DNA of 64,000 bases. Origin: JACCZX01 sp963829995. GTDB lineage: Bacteria; Pseudomonadota; Gammaproteobacteria; Burkholderiales; Burkholderiaceae_F. Positions 34,331 through 43,198 of the stretch are shown here, one piece after another. The stretch covers positions 1 to 64,000 of the forward strand of contig CAWHKW010000025.1 of NCBI GenBank assembly GCA_963829995.1. Direction: 5' to 3'. Both the position numbers and the translations under genes were made by a program. The stretch's first letter is position 1; each line of letters starts with the position of its first letter. The notes beneath the pieces are model-generated. The model saw only the letters and a program-made list of their open reading frames with translations. It made no database searches and was not told where the DNA came from.

Positions 34331-35776
34331 ATGGACATCTTCATCTCGTATTCATCGAAGTACCGCGAGCTTTGCGAGCGATTGCAGCTTGCTCTGGAAG
34401 CCGAGGGGCATCACTGCTTTGTCGACCGCACCGAGCTCGACCCCGGCCATCCTTTCGACGCCGAGTTGCGCGAGGCAATTGGCAAGTGCGATGTATTCAT
34501 CTTCCTGGTGTCGCCGGAATCGGTCGCGACCGGCAGCTACGCACTCGCCGAACTGAATCTGGCGCAGCAACGCTGGCGTCACCCACGCGGCCGCGTGTTG
34601 CCGGTGGTCGTCGCACCGACGCCGATGGCGTCGATCCCGTCGTATCTAAAGGCCGTGACTCTGCTGCAACCGCGCGGGGAAGTAGTCGCCGAAACGTTGG
34701 CGGCGGTCAGCCAGTTGGGCGGCAGCCGCCCCCGCCTGCTCGTGCTGGCGCTGGCGGGTCTCGCTGTGATCGCCGTCGTCGGTATCGGCGCGTTCGCGTA
34801 TGTATCGCAACAGCGCGCGGCCGAGCGAGCGCAGCAGGAACAAGCCGCGCGCGAGACTGCTTCAGCGGCGGAACTGTGCGCATCGGGCTCGCATGCCGCC
34901 GCCTGGAACCGCTTCGACGAGCTGGCTGCGCGCTACCCGGCGGATGCAGCCGTGCAGAGCGCGCGCGAGCAGTGCGGGATGCGCTGGCTGCGCGAGATTC
35001 GGGTGCGCGTTGGGGAGCAGACGTTCGCCGACATCGTCAAGCGAGTGCAGCCGGTGTTGGTGGCCGCGCTGCCTGATTCAACCGGCCAGCGCGCCGCTGA
35101 TCTATTGGCGCATCTCGGCTGGGCCGACTATCTGTTGACGCGCGAAGGCGCCACCGCGGGCGATCCGGCGGCGCAGTTCGAGCGCGCGATCAAAGCGGAC
35201 CCGGACAACGTCTACGCGCACGCGATGTGGGCCCGCCATCTTTGGTGGTTTCGCAATCGGGATGCGGAGGCGCGAAAGCACTTCGAGCGCGCGGTTGCGA
35301 GCGGCCGCGATCGCGAGTTCGTGCGCGCACTGCAATTCGGCGGCAGTTTGTCGCGGGCGGAGCTGACGCCGTACGCGGTCATCGTGGCCAACGACATGCG
35401 GATCGCTGGCGAAGTGATCAGCGATCCGGTCCGCAGCCGGTTATGGAGCATGGCCTACCGGTCGGACCTGTTTTCAGTCGACAATCCCGAGACTCGCTCG
35501 CGCTTCCTTGCGATCCTGCCGCCTGATGTGCACCTGACCACGTTCGAGTGGCTCTTTCCGCGGTCGACCATGCGTCCCGGCGACATACCCGTGGGGCGCT
35601 ATGTGCACGCGGTGCTGCTCGCCAACGCGGGCGAAACCGCAAAGGCGCGCACCGAGCTCGAAGCGCTGTTGAAAGACCTCGAGGCCGACAAAGCAGACGG
35701 TCGAATCGTCGATCAGACGCGCCGCATGTTGACCGAGCTGTCACCGGCGCCGAAGCGGAGCACCACGCGCCGCTAG
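34331..35776 (+). CDS. TIR-TM-TPR protein
   Basis: 481 residues. TIR domain, residues 1-130: MDIFISYSSKYRELCERLQL, CFVDRTELDPGHPFDAEL, CDVFIFLVSPESV, and SYALAELNLAQ, with a Glu in the expected catalytic position. A single membrane helix (LLVLALAGLAVIAVVGIGAF) follows at about residue 145. The C-terminal 300 residues are helical and TPR-like (FDELAARYPADAAVQSAREQ; AQFERAIKADPDNVYAHAMW; ARKHFERAVASGR). With the TIR domain inside, the repeats would lie in the periplasm. It is nine bases after the broken tail-tube gene, so the cluster reads TIR, tube, tube, TIR. Confidence 0.85.
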   Translation: MDIFISYSSKYRELCERLQLALEAEGHHCFVDRTELDPGHPFDAELREAIGKCDVFIFLVSPESVATGSYALAELNLAQQRWRHPRGRVLPVVVAPTPMASIPSYLKAVTLLQPRGEVVAETLAAVSQLGGSRPRLLVLALAGLAVIAVVGIGAFAYVSQQRAAERAQQEQAARETASAAELCASGSHAAAWNRFDELAARYPADAAVQSAREQCGMRWLREIRVRVGEQTFADIVKRVQPVLVAALPDSTGQRAADLLAHLGWADYLLTREGATAGDPAAQFERAIKADPDNVYAHAMWARHLWWFRNRDAEARKHFERAVASGRDREFVRALQFGGSLSRAELTPYAVIVANDMRIAGEVISDPVRSRLWSMAYRSDLFSVDNPETRSRFLAILPPDVHLTTFEWLFPRSTMRPGDIPVGRYVHAVLLANAGETAKARTELEALLKDLEADKADGRIVDQTRRMLTELSPAPKRSTTRR

Positions 35777-35801
35777 GCGGTCATCGCGTCGACCGCTTGC
35801 G

Positions 35802-36194
35802 TCACTTCTTGAATTTCTTGACGCATTCGCCGATTGGCTCGGAATAGACCTTCGGTGTCCAGTCCCCTCCCGTCTTGACCTCGTAATTCGCGACGATGCG
35901 ATAGCGCGTGCAGGCTTGGAGGTCGATCTCCACGTCCAAAGATGCGGGGCGGAAGTTGCCCCGCGCGCTCTCGAAGTGCAGCGTGATGTTGTGCTTGCCG
36001 GGCGCGATCGGGTCGCTCTTGCGCGGGTTGCGAGTGCTCTTGCCATCCACCTTGCTGATCGCAAGGCGAGCCTCCTTGCGCGTTTCCGATGCATCGCCTG
36101 ATTCGACGATGGCATAGGGCTGGTCATACATGCCTGCAAAGGTGGCGGGGACGGCCAGAGTCGCGAGCACAGCGGCGAAGAGGAGTTTGTTCAC
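35802..36194 (-). CDS. Small exported protein of unknown function
   Basis: About 130 residues from GTG 36194, placed seven bases after GAGGG. A signal peptide (NKLLFAAVLATLAVPATFA) is followed by a beta-rich mature domain with two cysteines (LQACTRYRIVANYE; SEPIGECVKKFKK). The repeated pattern of short strands, KHNITLHFESARGNFRPASL, suggests a small immunoglobulin-like fold. It ends 25 bases from the convergent TIR-TPR gene. No function recognised. Confidence 0.65.
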   Translation of the reverse strand: MNKLLFAAVLATLAVPATFAGMYDQPYAIVESGDASETRKEARLAISKVDGKSTRNPRKSDPIAPGKHNITLHFESARGNFRPASLDVEIDLQACTRYRIVANYEVKTGGDWTPKVYSEPIGECVKKFKK

Positions 36195-36260
36195 GATGCC
36201 CTCACGAAGTCGTAGGACGATCACTGGGGGTCGGCACTCGTACCAGTTTAGGCGGAATCC

Positions 36261-36680
36261 CTAGGACTTCGCTTTCTTCGATGTTTTCGGCTTGCCAGAA
36301 CGGTTGAGGGCGGCCGCTTGGCGAACGAGCGCCTTGAACGCCGACTCGTCAACGTCTTCACCTTCATGGATGTCGATCGCGCGCCGTGCGTTTCCGTCGA
36401 GACTTGCGTTGAAGAGACGGGCCGGATCCTTCAGAGACGCGCCCTTCGCAAAGGTGAGCTTCACCTTATCCCGGTAGGACTCCCCAGTGCAGATGAGGCC
36501 GTCGTGCGACCAAACCGGAGTGCCCATCCATTTCCACTCCTCGACGACGTCCGGGTCCGCCTGCTTGATGAGCTTGCGCATTCTGCTGAGGGTCTTCCCG
36601 CGCCAGTCCCCAAGTTCGGCGATTCGCCTCGAGATGAGCTCCGATGCCGACTGGCCCTGGCTCGCGCCGGCCTTTTTCAT
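36261..36680 (-). CDS. DUF1801-family protein
   Basis: 139 residues. The domain from residue 15 to 125 shows LGDWRGKTLSRMRKLIKQAD, VVEEWKWMGTPVWSHDGLIC and YRDKVKLTFAKGASL, characteristic of the DUF1801/YdhG-like family of small alpha/beta proteins with unknown biochemical role. A Lys/Ser-rich tail closes the protein (SGKPKTSKKAKS). It is transcribed away from the methyltransferase, with a 53-base divergent spacer. Confidence 0.82.
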   Translation of the reverse strand: MKKAGASQGQSASELISRRIAELGDWRGKTLSRMRKLIKQADPDVVEEWKWMGTPVWSHDGLICTGESYRDKVKLTFAKGASLKDPARLFNASLDGNARRAIDIHEGEDVDESAFKALVRQAAALNRSGKPKTSKKAKS

Positions 36681-36733
36681 GTTCTCATCCTAGAAGCGAG
36701 CCACCTACAGGGCGCTCTTCGTGAAGTCGACGG

Positions 36734-37573
36734 ATGACTATGAATAATGAAATTGCAACGCACTATAGCCGGGCCGATCTTCTTGCACGACTGAACGCGG
36801 CGTTGGCAGAGGACGGCGTCGACCCACGTCATCCGAGCATCGAAACGCTAGCGCCGTATGACCAATTCCATGGTCGCGGCCTGGAGGCCACGGTCGAGAT
36901 CGCCAGCCTGGTGCAAGTCCGCGCCTCAGACCACATTCTGGACATTGGCAGTGGACTCGGTGGACCTGCGCGCTACTTCGCCAATCGCTTCGGTTGTCGT
37001 GTCACGGGAATTGATCTCACGCCGGAGTTCTGCAACGTAGCTCGCCATCTGACCCGCCTGCTCGGTCTCGAGGACCGTGTGACGTTCGAAGTCGGCGATG
37101 CACTCGCGATGCCGTTTGCCGATGCCAGTTTCGACGGCGCCTACTCGATGAATGTTTCGATGAACATCGCCGATAAGGCGGCTTTCTACGGAGAAATTCA
37201 CCGCGTGCTGAAGCCAGGTGCCTGGCTAGTTCTTTCGGAGTTAGCGCAGGGCGACGGCGGGCAGCTCAACTATCCAACGCCTTGGGCGAGCAGCGTACGC
37301 ACGAGCTTTCTGTCGACGCCAGAGCAGACGCGACAAGGTTTGACCGAAGCAGGATTCGATGTCGCTCGATTGCTCAGCACTCTTGAGCAAGCGCTCGCGT
37401 TCGGCGCCCATTCACGCGCGATGGTCGAGCGCGGAGAGAAGCCACCGCATCGCGCGGTCATGCTCATGCACGGTGACATCGCAACCCAGGCCATGGCAAA
37501 TGTCGCGCGCGGGCTTTCAGAAGCGCGAATCATCCCGATAGAAGTGCTGGCGCATAAGCTCATGCGCCGTTAG
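36734..37573 (+). CDS. SAM-dependent methyltransferase, class I
   Basis: 279 residues. The SAM-binding fold is clear: motif I ILDIGSGLGGPARYFANRFG near residue 74, then VTGIDLTPEF, FEVGDALAMPFADASFDGAY (motif II) and VLKPGAWLVLSELAQG (motif III). The N-terminal HYSRADLLARLNAAL and the QFHGRGLEATVEIA segment resemble small-molecule (glycine/sarcosine- or sterol-type) methyltransferases rather than those acting on nucleic acid. The substrate is unknown and no biosynthetic partner genes are adjacent. Confidence 0.82.
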   Translation: MTMNNEIATHYSRADLLARLNAALAEDGVDPRHPSIETLAPYDQFHGRGLEATVEIASLVQVRASDHILDIGSGLGGPARYFANRFGCRVTGIDLTPEFCNVARHLTRLLGLEDRVTFEVGDALAMPFADASFDGAYSMNVSMNIADKAAFYGEIHRVLKPGAWLVLSELAQGDGGQLNYPTPWASSVRTSFLSTPEQTRQGLTEAGFDVARLLSTLEQALAFGAHSRAMVERGEKPPHRAVMLMHGDIATQAMANVARGLSEARIIPIEVLAHKLMRR

Positions 37574-37643
37574 TACCGGCGTCGTCGCCCGGGAACCCGG
37601 CACGGTCAGCTATGTGATTGCACCCTCAAACGGAGCCGCCCGC

Positions 37644-37961
37644 TCACCGCGCGAGTTCGCCAGGCGCAAACAACTTGCCGCGTTCCGATAGGCTTGGTCG
37701 ACGGAATTGCTGCGGGTTACGACACGGGTCGTCGAGACGGCCCTGCACACGCGGATCGCCTTCGTAACCCCATAGGCCCGTTTGTGGGTTGAGCCAGTAG
37801 CGACCATTGGGAATCGGCAGACAGCGCAAGCTTTCGAGCCGCTCGATCTGCAACTCGGATAGCCGCTGGCCGTTGACAACCACGAACCGCTCTGCGAGCG
37901 CCGGCGCGGCCACCGACAACAACGCAATCGCGACGCACCAAGTCTGCATCAAGTTCATCAC
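37644..37961 (-). CDS. Small exported protein of unknown function
   Basis: 105 residues. A signal peptide (TWCVAIALLSVAAPALA) precedes a mature part with VVVNGQRLSELQIERLESL and CLPIPNGRYWLNPQTGLWGY, a conserved-looking motif found in small envelope proteins. The mature part has two cysteines. It is 152 bases downstream of the cytochrome-peroxidase-like gene and may be transcribed separately. Confidence 0.6.
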   Translation of the reverse strand: MMNLMQTWCVAIALLSVAAPALAERFVVVNGQRLSELQIERLESLRCLPIPNGRYWLNPQTGLWGYEGDPRVQGRLDDPCRNPQQFRRPSLSERGKLFAPGELAR

Positions 37962-38113
37962 GTCCCCTCACAAAAGTAGCGCGGAGATGCGCGTCGTCAG
38001 TGTGCGTCGGAACGTGTACCGCATGCCGTGAATCTTCCACTGCGCAAGCTTTGCAGATCCGACACCGGATAACCTCATCGGCCGTGTCAACGCGGGGCTG
38101 CTATGCAAAGGTG

Positions 38114-39355
38114 TCATCGGCTGCCCTTACTCAAATGTGCGGAAGGCTGGAGCGTGGCTGCAACGCAATCGCCATTCGACGGCACTGGCCGCGGCCGATC
38201 GGCGCCGTGCTTGTCGGTCAGCGTGTCGAGGAAGGCGAGCAGGTCTTCGGTTTCGGCGACCGAGAGCTTTAACGCACGCAACAGCTTTTCGCCGTCGGCG
38301 TGCAGGCGCTCTTCATCGAGCTCGGAGTAGTGCTTGAGCACCTCGCGCAAAGTCGCGAGCCCGCCGTTGTGCATGTAGGGCGCGGTCACGGCTACGTTGC
38401 GGAGCGACGGCGTGCGGAACTCGCCCCAGTGGCGCGGTGCGAGCATTACGTTGCGCGTGTGCGTGGCATTTGCGCGCGACGCGTCGTCGTTGAACTTCGA
38501 GAGCAGATTGAACGGGTCCGTCGTCACCGCTTCGATGCCATCGAAGCGCCCGCCGTCGGCGCGACCGCGCCCCGTGAAGTGGCCGACGCCGGTCGAATGA
38601 AATTCGCCATTGCTGAAGTTCGGGCCGTTGTGGCAGAGGACGCAGTTGCCGCGGCCGATAAAGATCCTCAGCCCGCGCGCGGCGGAATCCGGATACTTCG
38701 CGGCCGCTGCGCGGTCGCCGCGCGCGAGCGCATCGCGGTAGTTGTCGAACGGAGTGCGCCCGGTGACGAGCGTTTCCTGGAACGCCGCGAGCGCCTTGCC
38801 GCTGTTGACGAACACGGCTGTGTCGTCATCCCGAGGATCATCCGCGGTTCGACCAAACGCGCGCTGATACCAACACGCCAGATCCGGATCACGAACGTAA
38901 ACGTGACGAACGTGTGCCGGCGTCGAGTCGAGTTCACGAGAATCGAGGATTGGACGCAAGCTCGCCATCCACAGGCTGTCACTGGCGCCACTCCAGCCAT
39001 ACCACCTCGAAAGCAGCAGGTTCGCCAGCATCGGCGTATTGCGATCGACATCGGCCAGCCCGTGCGCGCGCGCCTTGCCGTCGCCCCAGGCGCGATCCGG
39101 CTGATGGCACGTCACGCAGGCGATGTAACCCACCCTGGAAAGACGAGCGTCGAAAAAAAGCCGGCTCCCGAGCTCGATCGCCGCAGGATTGCCCGAAGCG
39201 CGATTGCCCGGATCCACGGCCGGCGCCGGTGGCCACGGGCCGAACGACAACACACGTTGAACATCCTCGCGCGAGAGCGGTGTCTTCGCAGACGATGCTA
39301 TGGCGACTGCAAACGCGGCGCCGCAGAGAACCCGCATCACGCTCGCATACCGCAT
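38114..39355 (-). CDS. Dihaem cytochrome c peroxidase / MauG-like protein
   Basis: 413 residues with a signal peptide. Two haem c motifs are visible: ACVTCHQPDRAWGDG near residue 80 and NCVLCHNGPNFSNG near 238. The spacing, the aromatic residue after the first motif and the late segment TAPYMHNGGLATLREVL agree with the bacterial cytochrome c peroxidase/MauG family. These reduce hydrogen peroxide or oxidise protein residues in the periplasm. It is the third gene of a minus-strand operon with an amidohydrolase and a YtkA-like protein; the operon content suggests a shared export or oxidation role that I cannot specify. Confidence 0.85.
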   Translation of the reverse strand: MRYASVMRVLCGAAFAVAIASSAKTPLSREDVQRVLSFGPWPPAPAVDPGNRASGNPAAIELGSRLFFDARLSRVGYIACVTCHQPDRAWGDGKARAHGLADVDRNTPMLANLLLSRWYGWSGASDSLWMASLRPILDSRELDSTPAHVRHVYVRDPDLACWYQRAFGRTADDPRDDDTAVFVNSGKALAAFQETLVTGRTPFDNYRDALARGDRAAAAKYPDSAARGLRIFIGRGNCVLCHNGPNFSNGEFHSTGVGHFTGRGRADGGRFDGIEAVTTDPFNLLSKFNDDASRANATHTRNVMLAPRHWGEFRTPSLRNVAVTAPYMHNGGLATLREVLKHYSELDEERLHADGEKLLRALKLSVAETEDLLAFLDTLTDKHGADRPRPVPSNGDCVAATLQPSAHLSKGSR

Positions 39356-39363
39356 AACGTCTG

Positions 39364-39780
39364 TTACCTCAGATCTACGTTTGCCCGCAGCTGCTCGCGC
39401 GTCGCTTCGCTGGCGACATCAAAAGCGAGCTCCCAGCGTCCGGGCATGTGCAGCAGCAGGCCGCGCGCCGTGAACGTGCCACCGCCTTCGGCGGTGATGG
39501 TCGGCAGGTAGTTCATGCCGTGGTTATGCGCCGGCATGGTGGCGTCGACCTTCAGCCTGGACACGCTTTGCGCGTTTCTCTCGCACGCACTGACGACGAC
39601 CGCAAAAAACTCGCCGAGCCTCAGCGGCGCGGGCTCGACGCGCCAGGCAAGCACGAAGTTCTGGCCATCGATACGCGCCGCGTCTTTGCCGATCGGGGTG
39701 GGCTCGCACGGCACCGCAAGACTCGGCGCATGCAGCAGCAAGACGATCGTCGCCGTTAGGGCGTAGCGCCGGCCGATCAT
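39364..39780 (-). CDS. YtkA/FixH-like exported protein
   Basis: 138 residues with an N-terminal signal (LTATIVLLLHAPSLA). The mature domain contains DATMPAHNHGMNYLPTI, LLHMPGRWELAFDV and a GGGTFTARGL turn, the pattern of YtkA-like/FixH-type beta-sandwich domains that often accompany copper or cytochrome proteins in the periplasm. The His/Met-rich MPAHNHGM could bind a metal. Its start overlaps the stop of the amidohydrolase gene by four bases (ATGA) and its stop lies eight bases before the peroxidase-like gene. Confidence 0.7.
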   Translation of the reverse strand: MIGRRYALTATIVLLLHAPSLAVPCEPTPIGKDAARIDGQNFVLAWRVEPAPLRLGEFFAVVVSACERNAQSVSRLKVDATMPAHNHGMNYLPTITAEGGGTFTARGLLLHMPGRWELAFDVASEATREQLRANVDLR

Positions 39781-40622
39781 TGGCGCAGAGCGCCGGCGAA
39801 AAGGGCCTCGCCATTCTTGTAGGCGATGCGCTCGGCCACGTCGGGCGGCAGATCAGATAGCCATCGGCGCGACCAGCGTGCGTGCTCGACGATGAAGGGC
39901 CAGCGCTCCGGCGTAAACGTGTCGGTGCCCACCATGAAGCGATCGGGATAGTCCAGCAGCAAGGCGCGCCATTCGGCATCGAGCTGGCCGCTTGGCGCGT
40001 GGTCGCTGCGAAACGCCAGGTCGCACCAGAGGTTGCGATGTTTCTTCAGCATCGCACGCACGTTGGCAGGCGAGTCGAACCCAGCGTGCGCCCACAGGAT
40101 GCGCGCCTCGCTCCACTGGGCAAACTGGCGGTCGATGGCGTCAGAATCCGAATGCGAATGCAACACCAGCTTGTGCTTGCGCGCGAGCTCGATCATGCGG
40201 CGCGGGACCGGCAGGTCGACGTCGGCGCCGTAAATGTGAAACTCGCCGAGCGCGACGTAGCGGTACTTCGCAAGGCGCTCTTCCAGGTAGCCCACCACGG
40301 TCGGGTCGCGCGTCCAGGCCGACTGATCGCCGCGCCGCCGATACGGCCGCAGTGATGGCAGGAATACGTCAGGGGCAAGTTTGACCAGACGCTGTTGACC
40401 GTCGTCGTCGGAACTCGACACCAGCACTCGCCGGACGCCGGCGTCGCGCACCAGCTTCAGGGCCACGTCCGGCGGCACCATCTCCCACGCGTCGTGGCTG
40501 TAGTGAACGTGGGCGTCGAAGATCGGCAACTGCTCGGGAGACTGTGCGCGCGCGGACGGCGCGACTGACGCGAGGCTGCACGCGGTGGTGGCGAAGATCA
40601 GGGCCCAAATTCGCATACGCAA
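39777..40622 (-). CDS. Exported amidohydrolase-family (TIM-barrel) protein
   Basis: 281 residues with a signal peptide ending at ARAQ. The metal-site motif FDAHVHYSH opens the barrel, with LVLHSHSDSD, ILWAHAGFD and FMVGTDTF following as the expected later metal/active-site strands. This matches amidohydrolase-2 (lactonase/decarboxylase-type) proteins, here in the periplasm. First gene of a three-gene operon with YtkA-like and peroxidase-like proteins, translationally coupled to the next gene by ATGA. Confidence 0.8.
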   Translation of the reverse strand: MRMRIWALIFATTACSLASVAPSARAQSPEQLPIFDAHVHYSHDAWEMVPPDVALKLVRDAGVRRVLVSSSDDDGQQRLVKLAPDVFLPSLRPYRRRGDQSAWTRDPTVVGYLEERLAKYRYVALGEFHIYGADVDLPVPRRMIELARKHKLVLHSHSDSDAIDRQFAQWSEARILWAHAGFDSPANVRAMLKKHRNLWCDLAFRSDHAPSGQLDAEWRALLLDYPDRFMVGTDTFTPERWPFIVEHARWSRRWLSDLPPDVAERIAYKNGEALFAGALRQ

Positions 40623-40937
40623 CTTTAGACGTTCAACGCGACTTTGAGTCGCGCTCGCCGCGGGAGATTCCGAAGGTGTTTACGTGCGTTACTGTTGCGA
40701 ATCGGGCCACTATCCTGCGGCGCTACTCGACAGGGCAGTCGCACTCGCGGCGATGGGGCGGCCTTGACTTAACGCCGGACTCGGCCTACCGACGCTCCAC
40801 CCCCTTTAGATGCCGTGGATTCCGCCGCCTTCTCCGCGCTGTGCGCGGCTCCTCGGTGTGCTGCAATTCGCGTAGGACCTGTCTGGCAGCTAGCGGCCGA
40901 AGGAGAGTTGGCGTGATGTCCCCGAAAAGCACCTGAG
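40623..40937. promoter_or_regulatory. Divergent spacer between amidohydrolase operon and parA
   Basis: 315 bases that must hold promoters in both directions. I see no RNA, clear operator or convincing small gene. A 21-codon open frame at 40810-40875 has no supporting ribosome-binding site. Confidence 0.4.
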
Positions 40938-41816
40938 ATGGCAGTCGTAGCGGTCATCAATCGCAAGGGAGGTAGTGGCAAAAGCACACTGGCCACGCAC
41001 CTTGCTGGCCATTGCGCCAACGCTGGTGCTGCAGTGATGCTCGGTGACGTCGATCGCCAACTGTCAACTCAAACGTGGTTACGCCAGCGCAAGACGCGGC
41101 AAGTCGGCCACACCAAGGAAATCTTGGGCTGGAGCATCGATCCCAAAAGCTTCGTCCGCCCACCCGCCGGCATCGAACATGTCATCGTTGACACACCGGG
41201 CGGGCTGCGTGGCTTCGATCTGGCACGGGTCGTCATGTACGCGGACGCGATCCTGATACCGGTGTGCAACTCCATCTTTGATCGAGAGTCGGCGAGCGAA
41301 TGCCTGGCTGAAGTGCGCGCTCTTCCCCGTGTTGCGACGGGCCGCTGCAAGTTGGCAGCTGTCGGCATGCGACTCGACGCTCGCACCAAGTCCGCAGAAG
41401 TCCTGCAGGCTTGGGCGGCGAACCTGGGTGTTCCGTTCATCGCCGTACTGCGCGAATCGCAGGTCTATGTCCGCTGCATCGAGAAAGGACTGTCAGTTTT
41501 CGATCTGCCAGCGGCGCACGTCCAGACCGACCTCGCGCAGTGGGAGCCGATCCTGGATTGGCTGCACCCAATCATGCAGCCGGCACAACGCGCCGCCGAT
41601 GAGATGCAGCGAACTCCGCCGCGGATGCGCGCTACAACCAGCTCTGCCGTCAATGACGCCACGGCACGCGCGCACGCGCAGCGAGCGTTGGAACCGATTT
41701 CGTCCGTGCGCCAGCATGCGCTCAACTCTCCTGTGCAAACTGCGGTCGCCGCCTCGGCATTGCGCCGTTTGCGCGACGCGTTACCCATTCCACGCTTTCT
41801 GCAACGCACGCCGTAA
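40938..41816 (+). CDS. Orphan ParA-family ATPase
   Basis: 292 residues. The deviant Walker A motif INRKGGSGKSTLATHLAG starts at residue 7, followed by DVDRQLSTQTWLRQR and the switch motif VIVDTPGGLRG. Residues after about 215 are low-complexity and basic. ParA proteins move or position cargo such as chromosomes, plasmids or protein complexes. No ParB is adjacent, and the chromosomal parAB pair is expected elsewhere near the origin, so this copy probably positions other cargo (MinD/ParA-like positioning role, inferred). Coding density and base use match its neighbours. Confidence 0.82.
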   Translation: MAVVAVINRKGGSGKSTLATHLAGHCANAGAAVMLGDVDRQLSTQTWLRQRKTRQVGHTKEILGWSIDPKSFVRPPAGIEHVIVDTPGGLRGFDLARVVMYADAILIPVCNSIFDRESASECLAEVRALPRVATGRCKLAAVGMRLDARTKSAEVLQAWAANLGVPFIAVLRESQVYVRCIEKGLSVFDLPAAHVQTDLAQWEPILDWLHPIMQPAQRAADEMQRTPPRMRATTSSAVNDATARAHAQRALEPISSVRQHALNSPVQTAVAASALRRLRDALPIPRFLQRTP

Positions 41817-41849
41817 TCGCGCACTCTTTCCTTTTTTGGTGGCGCCGCT

Positions 41850-42503
41850 TTGAATCCCCAGCTGTCGTTGCTTGAAGCTCGCATCCTCGGTGTGCTTCTC
41901 GAAAAGGAACTGACGGTTCCCGACATTCATCCGCTGTCGTTGAACGCGCTGACGGCAGGCTGCAACCAGAAGAACAACCGCAACCCGGTGTTGAACACGT
42001 CGGAAGCCGACGCACAGGCCGCGATCGACCGGCTCATGCCACTGTCGCTGGTGATCGAATCAAGCGGCTCGCGCGTCATGCGTTATTCGCAGAACATTGG
42101 CCGCGTGCTGAAAGTGCCGAGCGAAGCGGTCGCGCTGCTCGCCGCTCTGTGGCTCCGAGGCCCTCAGACCGCGGCTGAACTGCGCGCGGCGACTGAGCGA
42201 CTGCACCGGTTCGCCGATGTCAGTTCGGTCGAAGGCTTCCTTACACAGCTCGCCGAACGCTCGCTCGAGTCAGGCGGTCCGTTGGTGCGATTGCTGCCGC
42301 GCGCCCCCGGCGCACGCGAGTCGCGCTGGGTGGACCTGTTAAGCCCGGCTGCGGAATCCGTGAACGTGGAGCAGCGTCACGAGCAGGCGGTCGGCTTCGC
42401 GCCGGCTTCTGACTGGCGCGCGGAGATAGATCAACTGCGCGCCGAACTGCAGGCCCTGCGCGAGCGCGTGCAGCAGCTGGAGGATCGCGAGCCGCTCCGC
42501 TAA
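41850..42503 (+). CDS. yceH: YceH/DUF480-family protein
   Basis: 217 residues from a TTG start at 41850, chosen because LSLLEARILGVLLEKELTVP aligns with the universal start of this family. The YceH core includes YPLSLNALTAGCNQKNNR-type sequence (HPLSLNALTAGCNQKNNRNP), VMRYSQNIGRVL and VALLAALWLRGPQTAAEL. The fold is a tandem winged-helix domain of unknown role, and the last 40 residues form a coiled coil. Confidence 0.88.
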   Translation: MNPQLSLLEARILGVLLEKELTVPDIHPLSLNALTAGCNQKNNRNPVLNTSEADAQAAIDRLMPLSLVIESSGSRVMRYSQNIGRVLKVPSEAVALLAALWLRGPQTAAELRAATERLHRFADVSSVEGFLTQLAERSLESGGPLVRLLPRAPGARESRWVDLLSPAAESVNVEQRHEQAVGFAPASDWRAEIDQLRAELQALRERVQQLEDREPLR

Positions 42504-42592
42504 GGCGTGCTGAATTCGTTTGGCAGCCAACCGCGAAATATTGACCAGTACTGGCAACTGCGCGCAAGATCGACGGTCACCCGGGAGTGAAG

Positions 42593-43189
42593 ATGTCCAG
42601 CCACGATCCCGTCATACAGCGCACCGCCTCAGTTGAGCAAAGGGTTGATGCGATTCAAGCGGCGCTCGATGCGCGTGGAATGAACGCAACGGCCGGAGCC
42701 GAGGAGTTGGCCCATCTTGCTCAGGAAGAGTGGATTCCGAAAAATGGTGCACGTGTCGTAGCGAAGGCCTGGGTCGATCCGGCGTTCCGCGCTCGACTGC
42801 TCGCGAATGGCCGCGAGGCTGTCGCCGAGCTAGGCCTCACGTTGCCGAAGCATCATCGACACTTGGTCGTGCTGGAAAACACCGCGACTGTCCAAAACGT
42901 CATTTGCTGCACGCTTTGCTCGTGCACCGCCTTTACGATCATCGGGCTGCCGCCGGACTGGTACAAGGACTTGGAGTACCGGTCGCGAGTCGTTCGTGAG
43001 TCGCGCACGGTGTTAAGGGAAATGGGACTCGACCTGTCACCGGAGGTCGAGATCCGTGTGTGGGACACGACCGCGGATACGCGATACATGGTGCTGCCCA
43101 CCCAGCCGCAGGAAACCATCGGCTGGCCGGAGAACAAGCTCGCTGAAGTCGTGACGCGCGATTCGATGATCGGTGTCGCGCGTCTCTAG
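42593..43189 (+). CDS. Nitrile hydratase alpha subunit, cobalt-type motif
   Basis: About 198 residues. The ATG at 42593 is preferred over GTG 42587 because GGGAG lies five bases before it. The metal-binding claw is NVICCTLCSCTAF, with CTLCSC (Thr rather than Ser), which is characteristic of cobalt enzymes in this family. GLPPDWYKDLEYRSRVVRES and VWDTTADTRYMVLPTQP are conserved family blocks. The enzyme hydrates nitriles to amides; thiocyanate hydrolase gamma subunits share the motif. Nine bases separate it from the beta-subunit gene. No activator or amidase gene is visible in the window. Confidence 0.88.
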   Translation: MSSHDPVIQRTASVEQRVDAIQAALDARGMNATAGAEELAHLAQEEWIPKNGARVVAKAWVDPAFRARLLANGREAVAELGLTLPKHHRHLVVLENTATVQNVICCTLCSCTAFTIIGLPPDWYKDLEYRSRVVRESRTVLREMGLDLSPEVEIRVWDTTADTRYMVLPTQPQETIGWPENKLAEVVTRDSMIGVARL

Positions 43190-43198
43190 TCGAGGCCA

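Noticed and set aside
40810..40875. 21-codon open frame in the amidohydrolase-parA spacer
   Set aside because: No ribosome-binding site and no recognisable peptide signal.
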